Positions 9,707 to 18,863 are shown, numbered from the stretch's first letter. The stretch is DNA of 64,000 nucleotides from Paraliobacillus ryukyuensis (GCF_003315295.1 NZ_QNRI01000003.1:124001-188000), one strand, 5' to 3'. Numbers and translations: made by a program. Notes: generated by a model from the letters alone, not told the origin.

Positions 9707-10222
9707 ATTAACACACAAATTGCAACTGCTCCTGAAGATATGATTCGTTTAGAAAAGCCAACGGTAGAAGATGGATCAGCCATGTGGGAGTTGGTGGAGC
9801 ACTCAACGTTAGATCAGAATTCTGCTTATAAATATATTATGATGTGTGAGTACTTTGCAGAAACATGTGTTGTTGCAAAAGTAGATAAAGAACTAGTAGG
9901 TTTTATTACTGCATTTATTCCCCCAGAACGACCAGATGTTGTATTCGTATGGCAAATTGGTGTTGATTCTTCTCAACAAGGTAAAGGGTTAGCTTCTAAA
10001 CTATTAAACGAGCTTATCCACCGTGAAGCCTGTGAAGATATTCGATTTGTTGAAGCAACGGTTACACCGACGAATAAAGCGTCCCAAGCTTTATTCCGTA
10101 AGCTAGCTCGCACGCATAATACCACATGCGACGTAAGTGAGTTTTTCACAAAAGATTTATTCCCAAATGATACACACGAGGAAGAGTTAAACTTCCGCAT
10201 CGGACCTATTGAAAGAGCATAA
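9707..10222 (+). CDS. ectA: L-2,4-diaminobutyrate acetyltransferase EctA
   Basis: First committed step of ectoine synthesis: acetylates L-2,4-diaminobutyrate. GNAT fold with the acetyl-CoA loop QQGKGLASKLLNEL and the EctA pattern RLEKPTVEDGSAMWELV at the N-terminus, followed by SAYKYIMMCEYFAETCVVA. The frame is open from 9548, but family members start shortly before RLEKP. The only good ribosome site, AAAGGGG (9691-9697), has no ATG/GTG/TTG after it in frame; the codon at the right distance is ATT 9707 (171 residues). Alternatives are TTG 9677 and ATG 9644. First gene of ectABC. Confidence 0.9.
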   Translation: MNTQIATAPEDMIRLEKPTVEDGSAMWELVEHSTLDQNSAYKYIMMCEYFAETCVVAKVDKELVGFITAFIPPERPDVVFVWQIGVDSSQQGKGLASKLLNELIHREACEDIRFVEATVTPTNKASQALFRKLARTHNTTCDVSEFFTKDLFPNDTHEEELNFRIGPIERA

Positions 10223-10293
10223 GTTTTACTTAACTAAGGTAAACAAATACCAAATACTTTTTATATGTACGCAAAAATGAAGGAGGACAATCT

Positions 10294-11565
10294 GTGAATC
10301 AAGATATGAAAATTTTCGAAAAATCAGAATCTGAGGTACGTAGTTATGTGCGTAGTTTCCCTACTATTTTCACCAAAACAAAAGGATATAAAATGTGGGA
10401 TAAGGCCGGAAATGAGTATATTGACTTCTTTTCAGGTGCTGGAGCTTTAAATTACGGACACAATAATGATCACATGAAACAAAAATTAATTGATTATATA
10501 ACTAATGATGGAATTACCCATTCGTTAGATATGGCTTCTGCTGCTAAAGCAGAGTTTCTAGAAAAGTTTCAAGAGATCATTTTAAAACCACGGGATCTTG
10601 ACTATAAAATCATGTTCCCTGGGCCTACTGGAACCAACACAGTAGAAAGTGCATTAAAACTTGCTCGTAAAGTGACTGGACGTACTGATGTCATTAGCTT
10701 TACCAATGGGTTTCATGGTATGACAATTGGATCCTTATCTGTTACTGGTAACGCAATGAAACGTAAAGGCGCAGGTATTCCATTACAGAACGTCGTTACC
10801 ATGCCTTATGACAACTATGTCGATGACCAAAGTTCTGTTGATTATCTTGAACGATTTTTAGAAGATAGCGGTAGTGGTGTTGATATTCCTGCTGCTATTA
10901 TTTTAGAAACTGTACAAGGTGAAGGTGGAATTAATGCCGCAAGCTTTGAATGGATAAAGAAAATTGAAAACGTATGTAAACGATGGGGTATTTTACTAAT
11001 TGTCGATGATGTCCAAGCAGGTGTTGGTCGAACTGGAACATTCTTTAGCTTTGAACCTGCTGATATCAAACCGGATATCGTTTGTATGTCGAAATCAATT
11101 AGTGGCTATGGATTACCTTTCGCAATAACACTTATCCGACCAGAAATTGATCAATTTGCTCCTGGTGAACACAATGGTACTTTCCGTGGCAATAACCATG
11201 CATTTGTTACCGCAACAGCAGCACTTGATTATTGGACAGATGATAAATTGGAAAACAGCGTCAAGCAGAAGTCACAAACGATTATGACTTTTCTTCATAA
11301 AATGGTAGAGAACTACCCTGAATTACAAGGAGAAGTGCGTGGTCGTGGCTTCATGGTAGGAATTGCTTCAGATGTAGACGGATTGGCTAACAAAATTGCT
11401 GCTAAGGCGTTTGAGAATGGCTTAATTATGGAAACATCTGGGCCAAATGACGAAGTATTTAAGTTATTCCCTCCTTTGACAATTGATGATGAAGGACTTA
11501 CCAAAGGACTTGCAATAATCGAACAGAGTATCAAAGATGTAATCAAACAACCAGTAACTAACTAA
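10294..11565 (+). CDS. ectB: Diaminobutyrate-2-oxoglutarate aminotransferase EctB
   Basis: PLP-dependent class III aminotransferase, 423 residues, making L-2,4-diaminobutyrate from aspartate semialdehyde and glutamate. Visible motifs are the [19 protein letters not shown] cofactor loop, [14 protein letters not shown], and the PLP Lys in [13 protein letters not shown] start at 10294 behind AAGGAGG with 7-nt spacing. It lies 71 nt downstream of ectA with no terminator between, so the genes form one operon. Confidence 0.96.
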   Translation: MNQDMKIFEKSESEVRSYVRSFPTIFTKTKGYKMWDKAGNEYIDFFSGAGALNYGHNNDHMKQKLIDYITNDGITHSLDMASAAKAEFLEKFQEIILKPRDLDYKIMFPGPTGTNTVESALKLARKVTGRTDVISFTNGFHGMTIGSLSVTGNAMKRKGAGIPLQNVVTMPYDNYVDDQSSVDYLERFLEDSGSGVDIPAAIILETVQGEGGINAASFEWIKKIENVCKRWGILLIVDDVQAGVGRTGTFFSFEPADIKPDIVCMSKSISGYGLPFAITLIRPEIDQFAPGEHNGTFRGNNHAFVTATAALDYWTDDKLENSVKQKSQTIMTFLHKMVENYPELQGEVRGRGFMVGIASDVDGLANKIAAKAFENGLIMETSGPNDEVFKLFPPLTIDDEGLTKGLAIIEQSIKDVIKQPVTN

Positions 11566-11591
11566 ATGATAGCCATACAGGAGGAAAACAC

Positions 11592-11978
11592 ATGAAAGTC
11601 GTAGCATTAGAAGATATCTTAGGAACAGAACATGACGTAGATGGTGGCAATTGGATTAGCCGCCGACTAATTACCAAAAAAGATGGAATGGGTTATTCCG
11701 TTAACGACACACTTATTAAAGCTGGTACAGAAACCCATATCTGGTATCAAAACCATTTAGAATCCGTGTACTGTATTGAAGGGGAAGGGGAAGTCGTGAC
11801 ATTAAGCGATAATAAAGTTTGGCCAATTGCAAAAGACCAACTCTATGCACTAGATAAAAATGATGAACACTTACTACGTGCAAGAACAGATATGCGCATG
11901 GTATGTGTGTTTAATCCACCGCTTACAGGCAATGAAGTTCACGATGAGAATGGCGTTTATCCAGTAGACGAGGGATAA
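11592..11978 (+). CDS. ectC: L-ectoine synthase EctC
   Basis: A 128-residue cupin-type dehydratase that cyclises N-gamma-acetyl-diaminobutyrate to ectoine. It contains the EctC patterns [36 protein letters not shown] and [16 protein letters not shown] precedes the ATG, 26 nt after ectB. Last gene of ectABC. No hydroxylase gene (ectD) follows, so the product is ectoine rather than hydroxyectoine as far as this locus shows. Confidence 0.96.
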   Translation: MKVVALEDILGTEHDVDGGNWISRRLITKKDGMGYSVNDTLIKAGTETHIWYQNHLESVYCIEGEGEVVTLSDNKVWPIAKDQLYALDKNDEHLLRARTDMRMVCVFNPPLTGNEVHDENGVYPVDEG

Positions 11979-11991
11979 AGATAATGTTTTA

Positions 11992-12025
11992 AAACATCTT
12001 AACTACTATGTTGAGGTGTTTTTTT
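11992..12025 (+). terminator. Terminator of ectABC
   Basis: 12-bp stem AAACATCTTAAC / GTTGAGGTGTTT (two G-U pairs) with a T run. Confidence 0.8.
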
Positions 12026-12099
12026 ATGATGAATATTTGTAATTTCCCTTTCTGTTCCTTTATAATAACGGTGAAAAGCTTCCTAGGGAGTGTGAATGT

Positions 12100-12549
12100 A
12101 TGAAAAAAGATGTTGATGATTATTTACAAGAGGGAATATATGGGGCAAAAGAAATCAATCCGGGAGAAAGAAAACAATTTCTTGGAACGATCCGTGAACG
12201 AGTAGTGTTTGTATTAACGAAAGGTCAAGTAATGCAAGCAAAAGGAAAAAAAACCTTGGAACAAAAAGTGAAAGAACACCCAGATGCTAAAATATTATTA
12301 AATGGGAATATTACTTTTCGTTATTTTAAGCCCTATCGCCAAATTGCAACAAAACATAATATACTTTACACGACAGTAAATAATCGTGATGCTACATCAG
12401 AATATGGTCTCGTCATGGCTTATGACTATGCCGTTGATTACAGTGATGAATCCATTGTTTTAAACGAAAAAGAAAAGGCTAATAGAAATACAAGCAACAA
12501 GACGAAGAAAAAGTCCTTTTGGGCCAAATTATTTGGATCGAATGATTAA
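12100..12549 (+). CDS. yueI: YueI family protein (DUF1694)
   Basis: Encodes 149 residues. The N-terminal half DDYLQEGIYGAKEINPGERK with FLGTIRERVVFVLTKGQV is the hallmark of DUF1694/YueI. The C-terminal ~30 residues are charged (EKEKANRNTSNKTKKKS) and end with FWAKLFG. A soluble protein of unknown function, single-gene unit with GGGAG ahead of the ATG. Confidence 0.82.
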   Translation: MKKDVDDYLQEGIYGAKEINPGERKQFLGTIRERVVFVLTKGQVMQAKGKKTLEQKVKEHPDAKILLNGNITFRYFKPYRQIATKHNILYTTVNNRDATSEYGLVMAYDYAVDYSDESIVLNEKEKANRNTSNKTKKKSFWAKLFGSND

Positions 12550-12589
12550 AACTAGTGACATAGCTTTAGCTATGTCACTAGTTATTTTA
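12550..12589. terminator. Bidirectional terminator yueI / yteJ
   Basis: Perfect 15-bp stem AACTAGTGACATAGC / GCTATGTCACTAGTT with a TTTA loop between convergent genes. Confidence 0.9.
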
Positions 12590-13057
12590 CTCCTCTATTA
12601 TTACACGTGTATTACCAATCATGTCATGTATGCCTTGTTTTTGTGCCGTAAATGCCACAAATAGATATAAAAATGCAAAAATACTAAATACACGATGAAT
12701 AAACCTTCCAACTAATTCTCTAAAAAGCAGGTCGCTCCATCGCAAAGGCTCGTCATCTTCACGTATTACTTTTAAACACAAAATCATCTTACCTATAGTC
12801 TGATGAAACTTTTTGGTCATTAATAAGAAGTACAAATAAAACACGATAGAGCCAATTATGCCAGTCACTGTCCAGAACCCAATATCCAAAGCAATCCCTT
12901 CATTAATAAACTTAAACGGACTAAGTAGGATGCCATTAATGCTAAATACAATTAGAAGATCAACTACATATGCCCAAAAACGCATCCAAAAGCCAGCATA
13001 TCTTTTGTTAGTTGTTGTAGATTCCACCGAACTATTTTCTACCGTCGCCGTCTGCAT
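12587..13057 (-). CDS. yteJ: RDD family membrane protein YteJ
   Basis: Encodes 156 residues with the RDD hallmarks: RYAGFWMRFWAYVVDLLIVF at the first span, a second and third hydrophobic span, and QTIGKMILCLKV. It lies 12 nt downstream of sppA on the same strand, the same order as the B. subtilis sppA-yteJ pair. There, YteJ has been linked to control of SppA activity and lantibiotic resistance. Confidence 0.88.
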   Translation of the reverse strand: MQTATVENSSVESTTTNKRYAGFWMRFWAYVVDLLIVFSINGILLSPFKFINEGIALDIGFWTVTGIIGSIVFYLYFLLMTKKFHQTIGKMILCLKVIREDDEPLRWSDLLFRELVGRFIHRVFSIFAFLYLFVAFTAQKQGIHDMIGNTRVIIEE

Positions 13058-13069
13058 TACGACACCTCC

Positions 13070-14071
13070 TTACTTCGAATATAAATACATAGCACGAGGG
13101 CCATTATTTTGTCTTAACATTTCTTTGATGCCAGTTAATTTCGCTTCTGGGCTCGTGAGGTTCTGTACCGCTCCAGCTAGGAATTGTTCTAAACCATCTC
13201 GTTGTCCGTATTCAACAACTTGCGCATTAGCCAAGTCTTGTTCTTCTTTCATCATGGTAATAGTATCGTCTAATGAACCAAGTGCATCAACAAGACCAAC
13301 AGCTTGCGCTTGTTCACCAGTATACACGCGACCATCTCCTAGCTCACGTACACGCTTCTCTGATAAATCTCTACCATCCACAATCACTTGCACAAAATCA
13401 TCATACATATCATCGACCATTCCTTGTAAAATAGCTCGTTCATCTTCTGTCATATCACGATATGAGGACATAATGTCTTTGTATTCACCACTTTTGATAG
13501 TGTTAAAATCTACACCAATTTTATCTGCTAGTTCAGCAAAATTATAACTTTCCATAATCACACCAATGGAACCAGTCAATGTAGCCTTATGCGCAACAAT
13601 TTTATCTGCAGGAGCGGAAATATAGTAACCACCCGAAGCCGCAGTATTTCCCATTGATATATAAACAGGTTTATCATAGGCTTCTTTAATTTCGACAATT
13701 TTGTCATGGATTTCAGCACTTTCAACGACGCCCCCGCCTGGTGTATTCACGTTTAATATAATCCCATTTACCCTTCGATCTTCTCCAGCTTTCTCCAATT
13801 GTTCTAAAAACCGTCGATGATGATAGCTTGTCGTTGCCAGAAGCGAACTAGAAGCTCCTTCTTGAATCACGCCATTCACCTGTAAAACTGCAATTTTATT
13901 CGTAGGTGATCCTTCCTCCACTACTTTTTCATTTGTCCCTGCCACTTCTTCAGATAAGTCGAACATAGACTCCCAATCCGTTGATGCTACACTGGTAGCA
14001 AACCGAAACCCTATGGAAACAATGAATAACCCTATTGCAATACTGAGTGCAATCCAACGCTTCGCACGCAT
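13070..14071 (-). CDS. sppA: Signal peptide peptidase SppA
   Basis: Encodes 333 residues from ATG 14071, preceded by GGAGGAATACAT; the longer frame to 14170 runs into a broken PTS gene. One N-terminal membrane anchor (IALSIAIGLFIVSIGF) precedes an S49 serine-protease domain: LNVNTPGGGVVESAEI, catalytic Ser146 in TAASGGYYIS and catalytic Lys193 in NTIKSGEYKD. It digests leftover signal peptides in the membrane. Its start is only 46 bp from the end of a truncated mannose-PTS gene on the same strand, so it may now be transcribed from that operon. Confidence 0.93.
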   Translation of the reverse strand: MRAKRWIALSIAIGLFIVSIGFRFATSVASTDWESMFDLSEEVAGTNEKVVEEGSPTNKIAVLQVNGVIQEGASSSLLATTSYHHRRFLEQLEKAGEDRRVNGIILNVNTPGGGVVESAEIHDKIVEIKEAYDKPVYISMGNTAASGGYYISAPADKIVAHKATLTGSIGVIMESYNFAELADKIGVDFNTIKSGEYKDIMSSYRDMTEDERAILQGMVDDMYDDFVQVIVDGRDLSEKRVRELGDGRVYTGEQAQAVGLVDALGSLDDTITMMKEEQDLANAQVVEYGQRDGLEQFLAGAVQNLTSPEAKLTGIKEMLRQNNGPRAMYLYSK

Positions 14072-14117
14072 ATGTATTCCTCCTTCTCGTATGTATCTCT
14101 TCCAATCGTATCTGATT

Positions 14118-14387
14118 TTACATACAATTGGAAGAATAAATAGCAGATGCAACTGACGCCAATGCAGCATCTGGTGCTACGGCAGCTCCGATATTTGCCC
14201 AACCTAATGCGATTAATTGAAGCGTACCACCTAGGATAAGGCATGGAACTAAGTTTCCTGTTACTAAACCGATTAATGTACAAGCAATAATTGGTTGGTG
14301 GAAGTGGAATTCATCCAAAATTCCTTCAATACCAGCCAAAAACGCTACAATAATAACCAATATTATTTGAATCATAGTTAAATCCAT
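14118..14387 (-). pseudogene. Mannose-type PTS EIIC, truncated at the C-terminus
   Basis: 89 codons. The N-terminal ~80 residues are typical EIIC of the mannose/sorbose family (FLAGIEGILDEFHFHQP, then CTLIGLVTGN, then GGTLQLIALGWANIGAAVAPD). Full EIIC proteins are ~260-270 residues. Here the frame ends after LASVASAI with an unrelated tail YSSNCM. The rest of EIIC and the EIID gene, which always accompany EIIAB, are absent, and sppA follows at once. This indicates a deletion joining the PTS operon to the sppA leader near position 14140. Confidence 0.85.
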
Positions 14388-14417
14388 GATTAGTAATCCT
14401 CCTTTTTGTCTGATAAT

Positions 14418-15398
14418 TTAGGATTGCTTTTGTCTGTCTATCTCTGCTTGTGCTCTTCTAAGAATATCGTCCATATTACCATATTGATCAGCAGGGACTT
14501 TTCGCACATCAAATTCTAACCCTAATTCTTTTAGCTTTTTGAATGTGTCGATATCATTTTGATCAAAAGCTAACACTTTATTCGGTTGTACTTTACCAGT
14601 GGAGTGTGACATGGAACCAACGTTAATCGTATCCAATGGTACGCCACCTTCAACTGCTCGAAGTACATCTTGTGGATTTTCGAAAAGTAATAATGCACGC
14701 TGTCCACCAAAATGTTGATCATCTTTGGCAAGCTCGATCATTTTATTAATTGGCACCACATGCGCTTTTACTCCTGATGGCGCTGCCTGTTGGATCAATC
14801 GTTTACGAAGATCATCCTGTGCAACATCATCAGATACCACGATGATACGTGTTGGCATCGTATTTCTTGTCCACCCTGTTGCAACTTGCCCGTGTAACAA
14901 ACGAGAATCAATCCGTGCTAGCACATAATCAAATGTACCTGGCTTGCCAGTAGATGATGTGCCTGCATCAGCAGCTGGAGCAGCTGCTTCTTGCTCTGGC
15001 TCTAATGATTCTGGTTTAACTTTTACTGCTTCTGTCGCTGTCCCGAGAATATGTGACGCGATTTCATGCGCACTGTTCATCGATAAGCGAGATGCATAGG
15101 ACTCGATCAACATTGCTAAGTTCAAGCCAGCAACGATGGCCCAGTTGTCTTTGCCTTCCATTAAGCCACTAGCTTGATTGAAAGGCGTTCCACCCCAAAG
15201 ATCGACTAAGAATAAAACTTCATCTTGATCTTCGAAGGAGGCAATTGCTTTTTCCATTTTTGCCCTTACATCTTCCGGTCCTTCGCTAGGCATCAATGTA
15301 ACCGCTGCTACATCTTGTTGCTCTCCGAAGATCATCGCTCCAGATTGCAAGATACCTTCGGCGAATTCACCGTGCGTGGCAATGATAATACCTACCAT
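14418..15398 (-). CDS. manX: Mannose-type PTS EIIAB
   Basis: Encodes 326 residues. The EIIA domain (1 to ~130) has its phosphorylated His in IIATHGEFAEG. After a linker rich in Ala/Glu comes the EIIB domain, with its His in ARIDSRLLHGQVATGW. The full EIIAB fusion is intact, but the membrane EIIC is truncated and EIID is missing, so uptake through this complex should not work. The protein might still take part in phospho-relay. A sigma-A promoter and cre-like sites lie upstream. Confidence 0.9.
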   Translation of the reverse strand: MVGIIIATHGEFAEGILQSGAMIFGEQQDVAAVTLMPSEGPEDVRAKMEKAIASFEDQDEVLFLVDLWGGTPFNQASGLMEGKDNWAIVAGLNLAMLIESYASRLSMNSAHEIASHILGTATEAVKVKPESLEPEQEAAAPAADAGTSSTGKPGTFDYVLARIDSRLLHGQVATGWTRNTMPTRIIVVSDDVAQDDLRKRLIQQAAPSGVKAHVVPINKMIELAKDDQHFGGQRALLLFENPQDVLRAVEGGVPLDTINVGSMSHSTGKVQPNKVLAFDQNDIDTFKKLKELGLEFDVRKVPADQYGNMDDILRRAQAEIDRQKQS

Positions 15399-15516
15399 CT
15401 TTTTTCCCTCCTATTTGTTTTTTAGCCAAACGTAAGTACGTAAACCCATAAAGTAGTGATTGGTGTGTCGTTCGAAACGGATGACAGTTTCGATGCGTTA
15501 GTTAAAGAATAAAAAA

Positions 15517-15592
15517 GAGTAAAAAGCAGATTAAAAAAAGATAGAGGTATAGCAAGGTTCTCTTATCCTATTTTAATCATTACTTTTTACTC
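15517..15592 (-). promoter_or_regulatory. Long imperfect inverted repeat in the manX leader
   Basis: GAGTAAAAAGCAGATTAAAA (15517-15536) pairs imperfectly with TTTTAATCATTACTTTTTAC at 15571-15590 plus TC. It is downstream of the manX promoter, so it would fold in the leader RNA. Function unknown; possible attenuator. Confidence 0.4.
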
Positions 15593-15649
15593 ATGCCTGA
15601 TCGAATCAGTAACACGCAAAAAAATAAATGCGATACATATTAAATTGTT

Positions 15650-15676
15650 TGAAAACGCTATTATTTTATAGCGTTT
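15650..15676 (-). promoter_or_regulatory. cre-like site within a hairpin, manX leader
   Basis: TGAAAACGCTATTA (15650-15663) differs from the cre consensus TGWNANCGNTNWCA at one position. It is embedded in the inverted repeat AAACGCTAT / ATAGCGTTT (15653-15676). A site just downstream of the transcription start would fit CcpA roadblock repression. Confidence 0.45.
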
Positions 15677-15705
15677 AATTATTACTTTAATGAGTTTACA
15701 AAAAT

Positions 15706-15734
15706 ATTATAGCATCATAGATATGGTCTTTCAA
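15706..15734 (-). promoter_or_regulatory. Sigma-A promoter of manX
   Basis: On the minus strand: TTGAAA (15734-15729), 17-nt spacer, TATAAT (15711-15706). A second cre-like sequence, TGAAAGCGTTAACT (minus strand, 15793-15780, one mismatch), lies ~45 bp upstream of the -35. Confidence 0.7.
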
Positions 15735-15900
15735 GCAAATTTTTATTTTTTATCTCCACCAATAGCTACAAACCGGGATAGTTAACGCTTTCAACATTAA
15801 TAGATATAACAAGAATAAATCCTAAAAATTGTATGTTGCGCTACCTGCTAGGGACCAGCTACCAAAGGTTTGTCCACAAAAAGATCCATTTACCGTACCA

Positions 15901-16275
15901 TTATGATTTTTTAAATATATTTTTAAATGCTCGCTTGATCACATCAAAGAAACCTAATGATTGGACCATACGATTTGGGTCAACATACTCACGAATAGCT
16001 CGTAGTACTTTCTTCGGATTTTTAGAAGAAAACGTAAACGTTCCATTCGTTTTTGTTTGAATCGCATAACGCGGAATCCATTTCCCTTTAAACATAACGG
16101 AGGCAATGACATAGTCCACTTCTTCCCAAGGAATTTGAATAAACTTACGCGCATCACGCTTGTTATAAAATTCAAATCCTTTGTCACCAATCATAATATG
16201 ACCATAATCGGAAATCCGGATATGTGACGTTGCTTTCATTGTTAAATCAACTTTTGTATTAATTGATAATACCAA
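15901..16275 (-). CDS. manO: DUF956 family protein ManO
   Basis: 124 residues from TTG 16275, chosen because GGGGTGAT lies just ahead; GTG 16284 is an alternative. The sequence INTKVDLTMKATSHIRISDYG with IMIGDKGFEFYNKRDARKFI matches DUF956, a family found almost only in mannose-PTS (manXYZ/manLMN) operons, where it is called ManO. Here it lies upstream of manX and is separated by ~500 bp with a separate manX promoter. It survives although the membrane part of the PTS is lost. Function is not established. Confidence 0.8.
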   Translation of the reverse strand: MVLSINTKVDLTMKATSHIRISDYGHIMIGDKGFEFYNKRDARKFIQIPWEEVDYVIASVMFKGKWIPRYAIQTKTNGTFTFSSKNPKKVLRAIREYVDPNRMVQSLGFFDVIKRAFKNIFKKS

Positions 16276-16449
16276 TTGGATCACCCCATTTCTGTCTGTT
16301 GCTCACTTCCATTATACATGGTTTCTTGTTTTGAGCAAAAAAAGTTGAGCAAGCCTGATAACCATGAGCGCTACTAATATTTTTCATCTATTGGGGAAAA
16401 ATAGAAAAAATTATTTCCCACCAATAGAGTAGAAAGGCGGTACCAGCCC

Positions 16450-17751
16450 ATGCAATTAAAAAATAATACCCTACTTTCTCTTCTAATGCAATGGATTATA
16501 TTAGGAAGCATAGTTGGCGTGGTGGTCGGTTCAACGACGACGATACTTTTAGAATCAAATGATTTTCTAGGGGACGATATTCGATTAAAACATGATTGGT
16601 TAATCTTCTTGCTTCCATTCGCTGGCTTATTGATCGGCTACATTTATATGCGGTTTGGTAAAGTAATGTTTAACCATTCGCAGAGTGACACTTCCGAACT
16701 GAATAATCTAGTCATCAAGGCTGTTCATGGACAGAAACAGGTCCCCAAAAGAATGGGACTGATCGTTTATTTGGGCACGTTTCTTACCGTTCTCTTTGGT
16801 GGCTCCACAGGTAGAGAAGGCGCCGCGATTCAGATGGGGGGAAGTGTAGCGGCTACGGTTAATCAACTATTTAAAATGAATAACATAGATAAAAAAGTGG
16901 TTCTGATGAGTGGAATTAGTGCTGGATTTGGATCAGCTTTTGGTGCACCGATCACTGGGACGGTATTTGGTATGGAGACTGCTACATTAGGAAAGTTGAA
17001 GTGGGAAGCAGTTCTTCCTTGTATGACCGCTAGCTTTGTGGCTCATTTCGTAACAACCGCTGTTTGGCACCATCATCATGAAATATTCACGATTGCAGTT
17101 GTACCAGAAACATCGGTGAAGATCTTTTTTATTGTCATCTTACTATCGATCATTTTTAGCCTTGTCAGTGTGTTGTACTGTCAGTTACGACACGGCATTG
17201 AAAAAATCTCAACAAAGCTATTTAAGCAAAACCATATGAAAAGAGCTTTTGTCGGAGGCGTCATTATTGCCATTCTAACATGGTTGATTGGTTCACAAGA
17301 CTATAATGGACGAGGGTTACAGATATTAGAACAAGCATTTACGGAAGATGTTCCACCGTTTGCTTTTCTAGCTAAGCTAATATTTACCGCCATCACACTT
17401 GGTACTGGGTTTGTCGGTGGAGAAGCGATTCCGTTATTTTTTATTGGCGCTACCTTAGGAAATACCTTGCACGCTTTTATCGACTTACCACTTTCTTTTT
17501 TCGTTGCTTTAGGTCTAATCGCTGTATTTTCTGGCGGAACGAATACCCCGATAGCAGCTTTTCTATTAGCGCTAGAGATGTTTAATGGCAAAGGATTGGA
17601 ATTCTTTTTTATTGCTTGTGTGATCAGCTATCTACTCTCAGGTACCCATGGGTTATGGCCTGCTCAAAAAATATATGAACCAAAAAGCAAATTATACCAG
17701 ACCAAACTTGGTGAAACGATTAAACAAGCGGAAAAACGAAAAAAGAGGTGA
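16450..17751 (+). CDS. ClC family chloride channel/antiporter
   Basis: Encodes 433 residues, about ten hydrophobic segments. ClC motifs are GGSTGREGAAIQMG (GREGP-type) and the GAPITGTVFGMET helix, followed by FVGGEAIPLFFIGATLG and FSGGTNTPIAAFLLALEMF near the C-terminus. No cytoplasmic CBS domains. It moves chloride (or another anion) across the membrane. The first motif reads GREGA rather than GREGP. The next gene starts right after its stop, suggesting an operon. Confidence 0.9.
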   Translation: MQLKNNTLLSLLMQWIILGSIVGVVVGSTTTILLESNDFLGDDIRLKHDWLIFLLPFAGLLIGYIYMRFGKVMFNHSQSDTSELNNLVIKAVHGQKQVPKRMGLIVYLGTFLTVLFGGSTGREGAAIQMGGSVAATVNQLFKMNNIDKKVVLMSGISAGFGSAFGAPITGTVFGMETATLGKLKWEAVLPCMTASFVAHFVTTAVWHHHHEIFTIAVVPETSVKIFFIVILLSIIFSLVSVLYCQLRHGIEKISTKLFKQNHMKRAFVGGVIIAILTWLIGSQDYNGRGLQILEQAFTEDVPPFAFLAKLIFTAITLGTGFVGGEAIPLFFIGATLGNTLHAFIDLPLSFFVALGLIAVFSGGTNTPIAAFLLALEMFNGKGLEFFFIACVISYLLSGTHGLWPAQKIYEPKSKLYQTKLGETIKQAEKRKKR

Positions 17752-17756
17752 GATAC

Positions 17757-18368
17757 GTGGATTTACATTTTATTTGGAAAGCGATGGTAGTAGTGGTGGG
17801 CGGCGTGCTTATTTTACGACTAGCCGGAAGAAAATCGATCTCCCAACTTACAGTGGCACAGACCGTGATGATGATTGCTGTTGGTTCCTTAATTATTGAA
17901 CCTGTTGGTGATCGGAATATATGGATTACGATGGTGATTACCTTTGTCATGGTAGTCACGTTGCTTTTGGTGGAGTACATCGTTTTAAAATCAAATGTAC
18001 TCGAGACTTTTATTTATGGCAAATCACTTATCGTTGTTGAAGACGGGCAAATTAATGAAGCCAATTTAAAGAAGTTACGGTTAACTGTTGATATGCTTGA
18101 AGTACGACTCCGACAACAAAACATTGCCAATTTTAGTGATCTAGCATGGGCAACGATTGAATCAAACGGACAATTAGGTTATATGTTAAAAACGGAGAAA
18201 CAATATGCGACCAAAGCAGATATTGAGATGCTAAAAACAATGATCGCATCCAAGCAATCGATCCCTGCCAATCCAGCACCACAAGTGCCACTAACGGAAA
18301 CAGATACCATCTTCACAGAGGTTAAAAACAGAAAACACACGGTGAAGCCTAAGGATACGTTGGATTAG
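17757..18368 (+). CDS. DUF421 (YetF-like) membrane protein
   Basis: Encodes 203 residues from GTG 17757 (AGAGGTGA at 17744-17751); an upstream GTG at 17748 overlaps the ClC gene end. Three membrane spans, then the DUF421 core: GRKSISQLTVAQTVMMIAVG, then FIYGKSLIVVEDGQI and LRLTVDMLEVRLRQQNI. Bacillus paralogs (YetF, YrbG, YdfR) are membrane proteins of unknown function. The last ~40 residues are a polar tail. Co-transcribed with the ClC gene. Confidence 0.85.
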   Translation: MDLHFIWKAMVVVVGGVLILRLAGRKSISQLTVAQTVMMIAVGSLIIEPVGDRNIWITMVITFVMVVTLLLVEYIVLKSNVLETFIYGKSLIVVEDGQINEANLKKLRLTVDMLEVRLRQQNIANFSDLAWATIESNGQLGYMLKTEKQYATKADIEMLKTMIASKQSIPANPAPQVPLTETDTIFTEVKNRKHTVKPKDTLD

Positions 18369-18596
18369 CAAGCGAATGCATTGGGCATTGGACACTGAGA
18401 TTAAAAACAACATATGTACCGCCCTCCTATTCGATGGTGATACGTACTATGTTGCAGCATTTTATCCTTGCTACGATTAAAACGGGTTGGTCGTCCATTG
18501 CAACGATTGTTTGATAAAGTTACATTGATGAAGTTTTAATTGCGCAGCCATAAATTAAGCTAGATCTTCTGGTAGCATGAATTTCTCTTTCAATAT

Positions 18597-18737
18597 TTAA
18601 TGGTAAGCATCATCAAATACACAAAGTTGTGTCGAATCATAATATAGAGTTTCATTTGATGTATTCTCTACTCTTACATCGACATCTTCGTCATCAAGAA
18701 GACCATATAGAGAGATTTTTAAACCGGGTTCTATCAT
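18597..18737 (-). pseudogene. Possible gene remnant (45 codons)
   Basis: A minus-strand frame from ATG 18737 to TAA 18597 reads like real protein (GLKISLYGLLDDEDVDVRVE, then NTSNETLYYDS and a short end). The pattern suggests the end of an immunoglobulin-like or lipoprotein domain. No ribosome site precedes it, so it is probably debris in the ~570-bp gap. Confidence 0.25.
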
Positions 18738-18820
18738 AGCCTCGTTGGTGTGGAACCTTCATTATGGTGTACCAGTGAATTGCAAACAAAATGTGTAGTA
18801 AATCAGATAATTAATAGGCA

Positions 18821-18863
18821 AAAGGTGCGCCCACTAAACTCGTATGTTTGGGTGCACCTTTCT
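18821..18863. terminator. Hairpin terminator
   Basis: 13-bp stem AAAGGTGCGCCCA / TGGGTGCACCTTT (one G-U pair), flanked by A/T-rich sequence on both sides. Confidence 0.7.

Noticed and set aside
12858-13547. Plus-strand 229-codon frame
   Set aside because: Antisense to yteJ and sppA, both well-supported genes; a shadow frame.
15720-15900. A sigma-54 (-24/-12) promoter for the mannose PTS
   Set aside because: No TGGCAC-N5-TTGCA pattern was found; a sigma-A promoter with 17-nt spacing is present instead.
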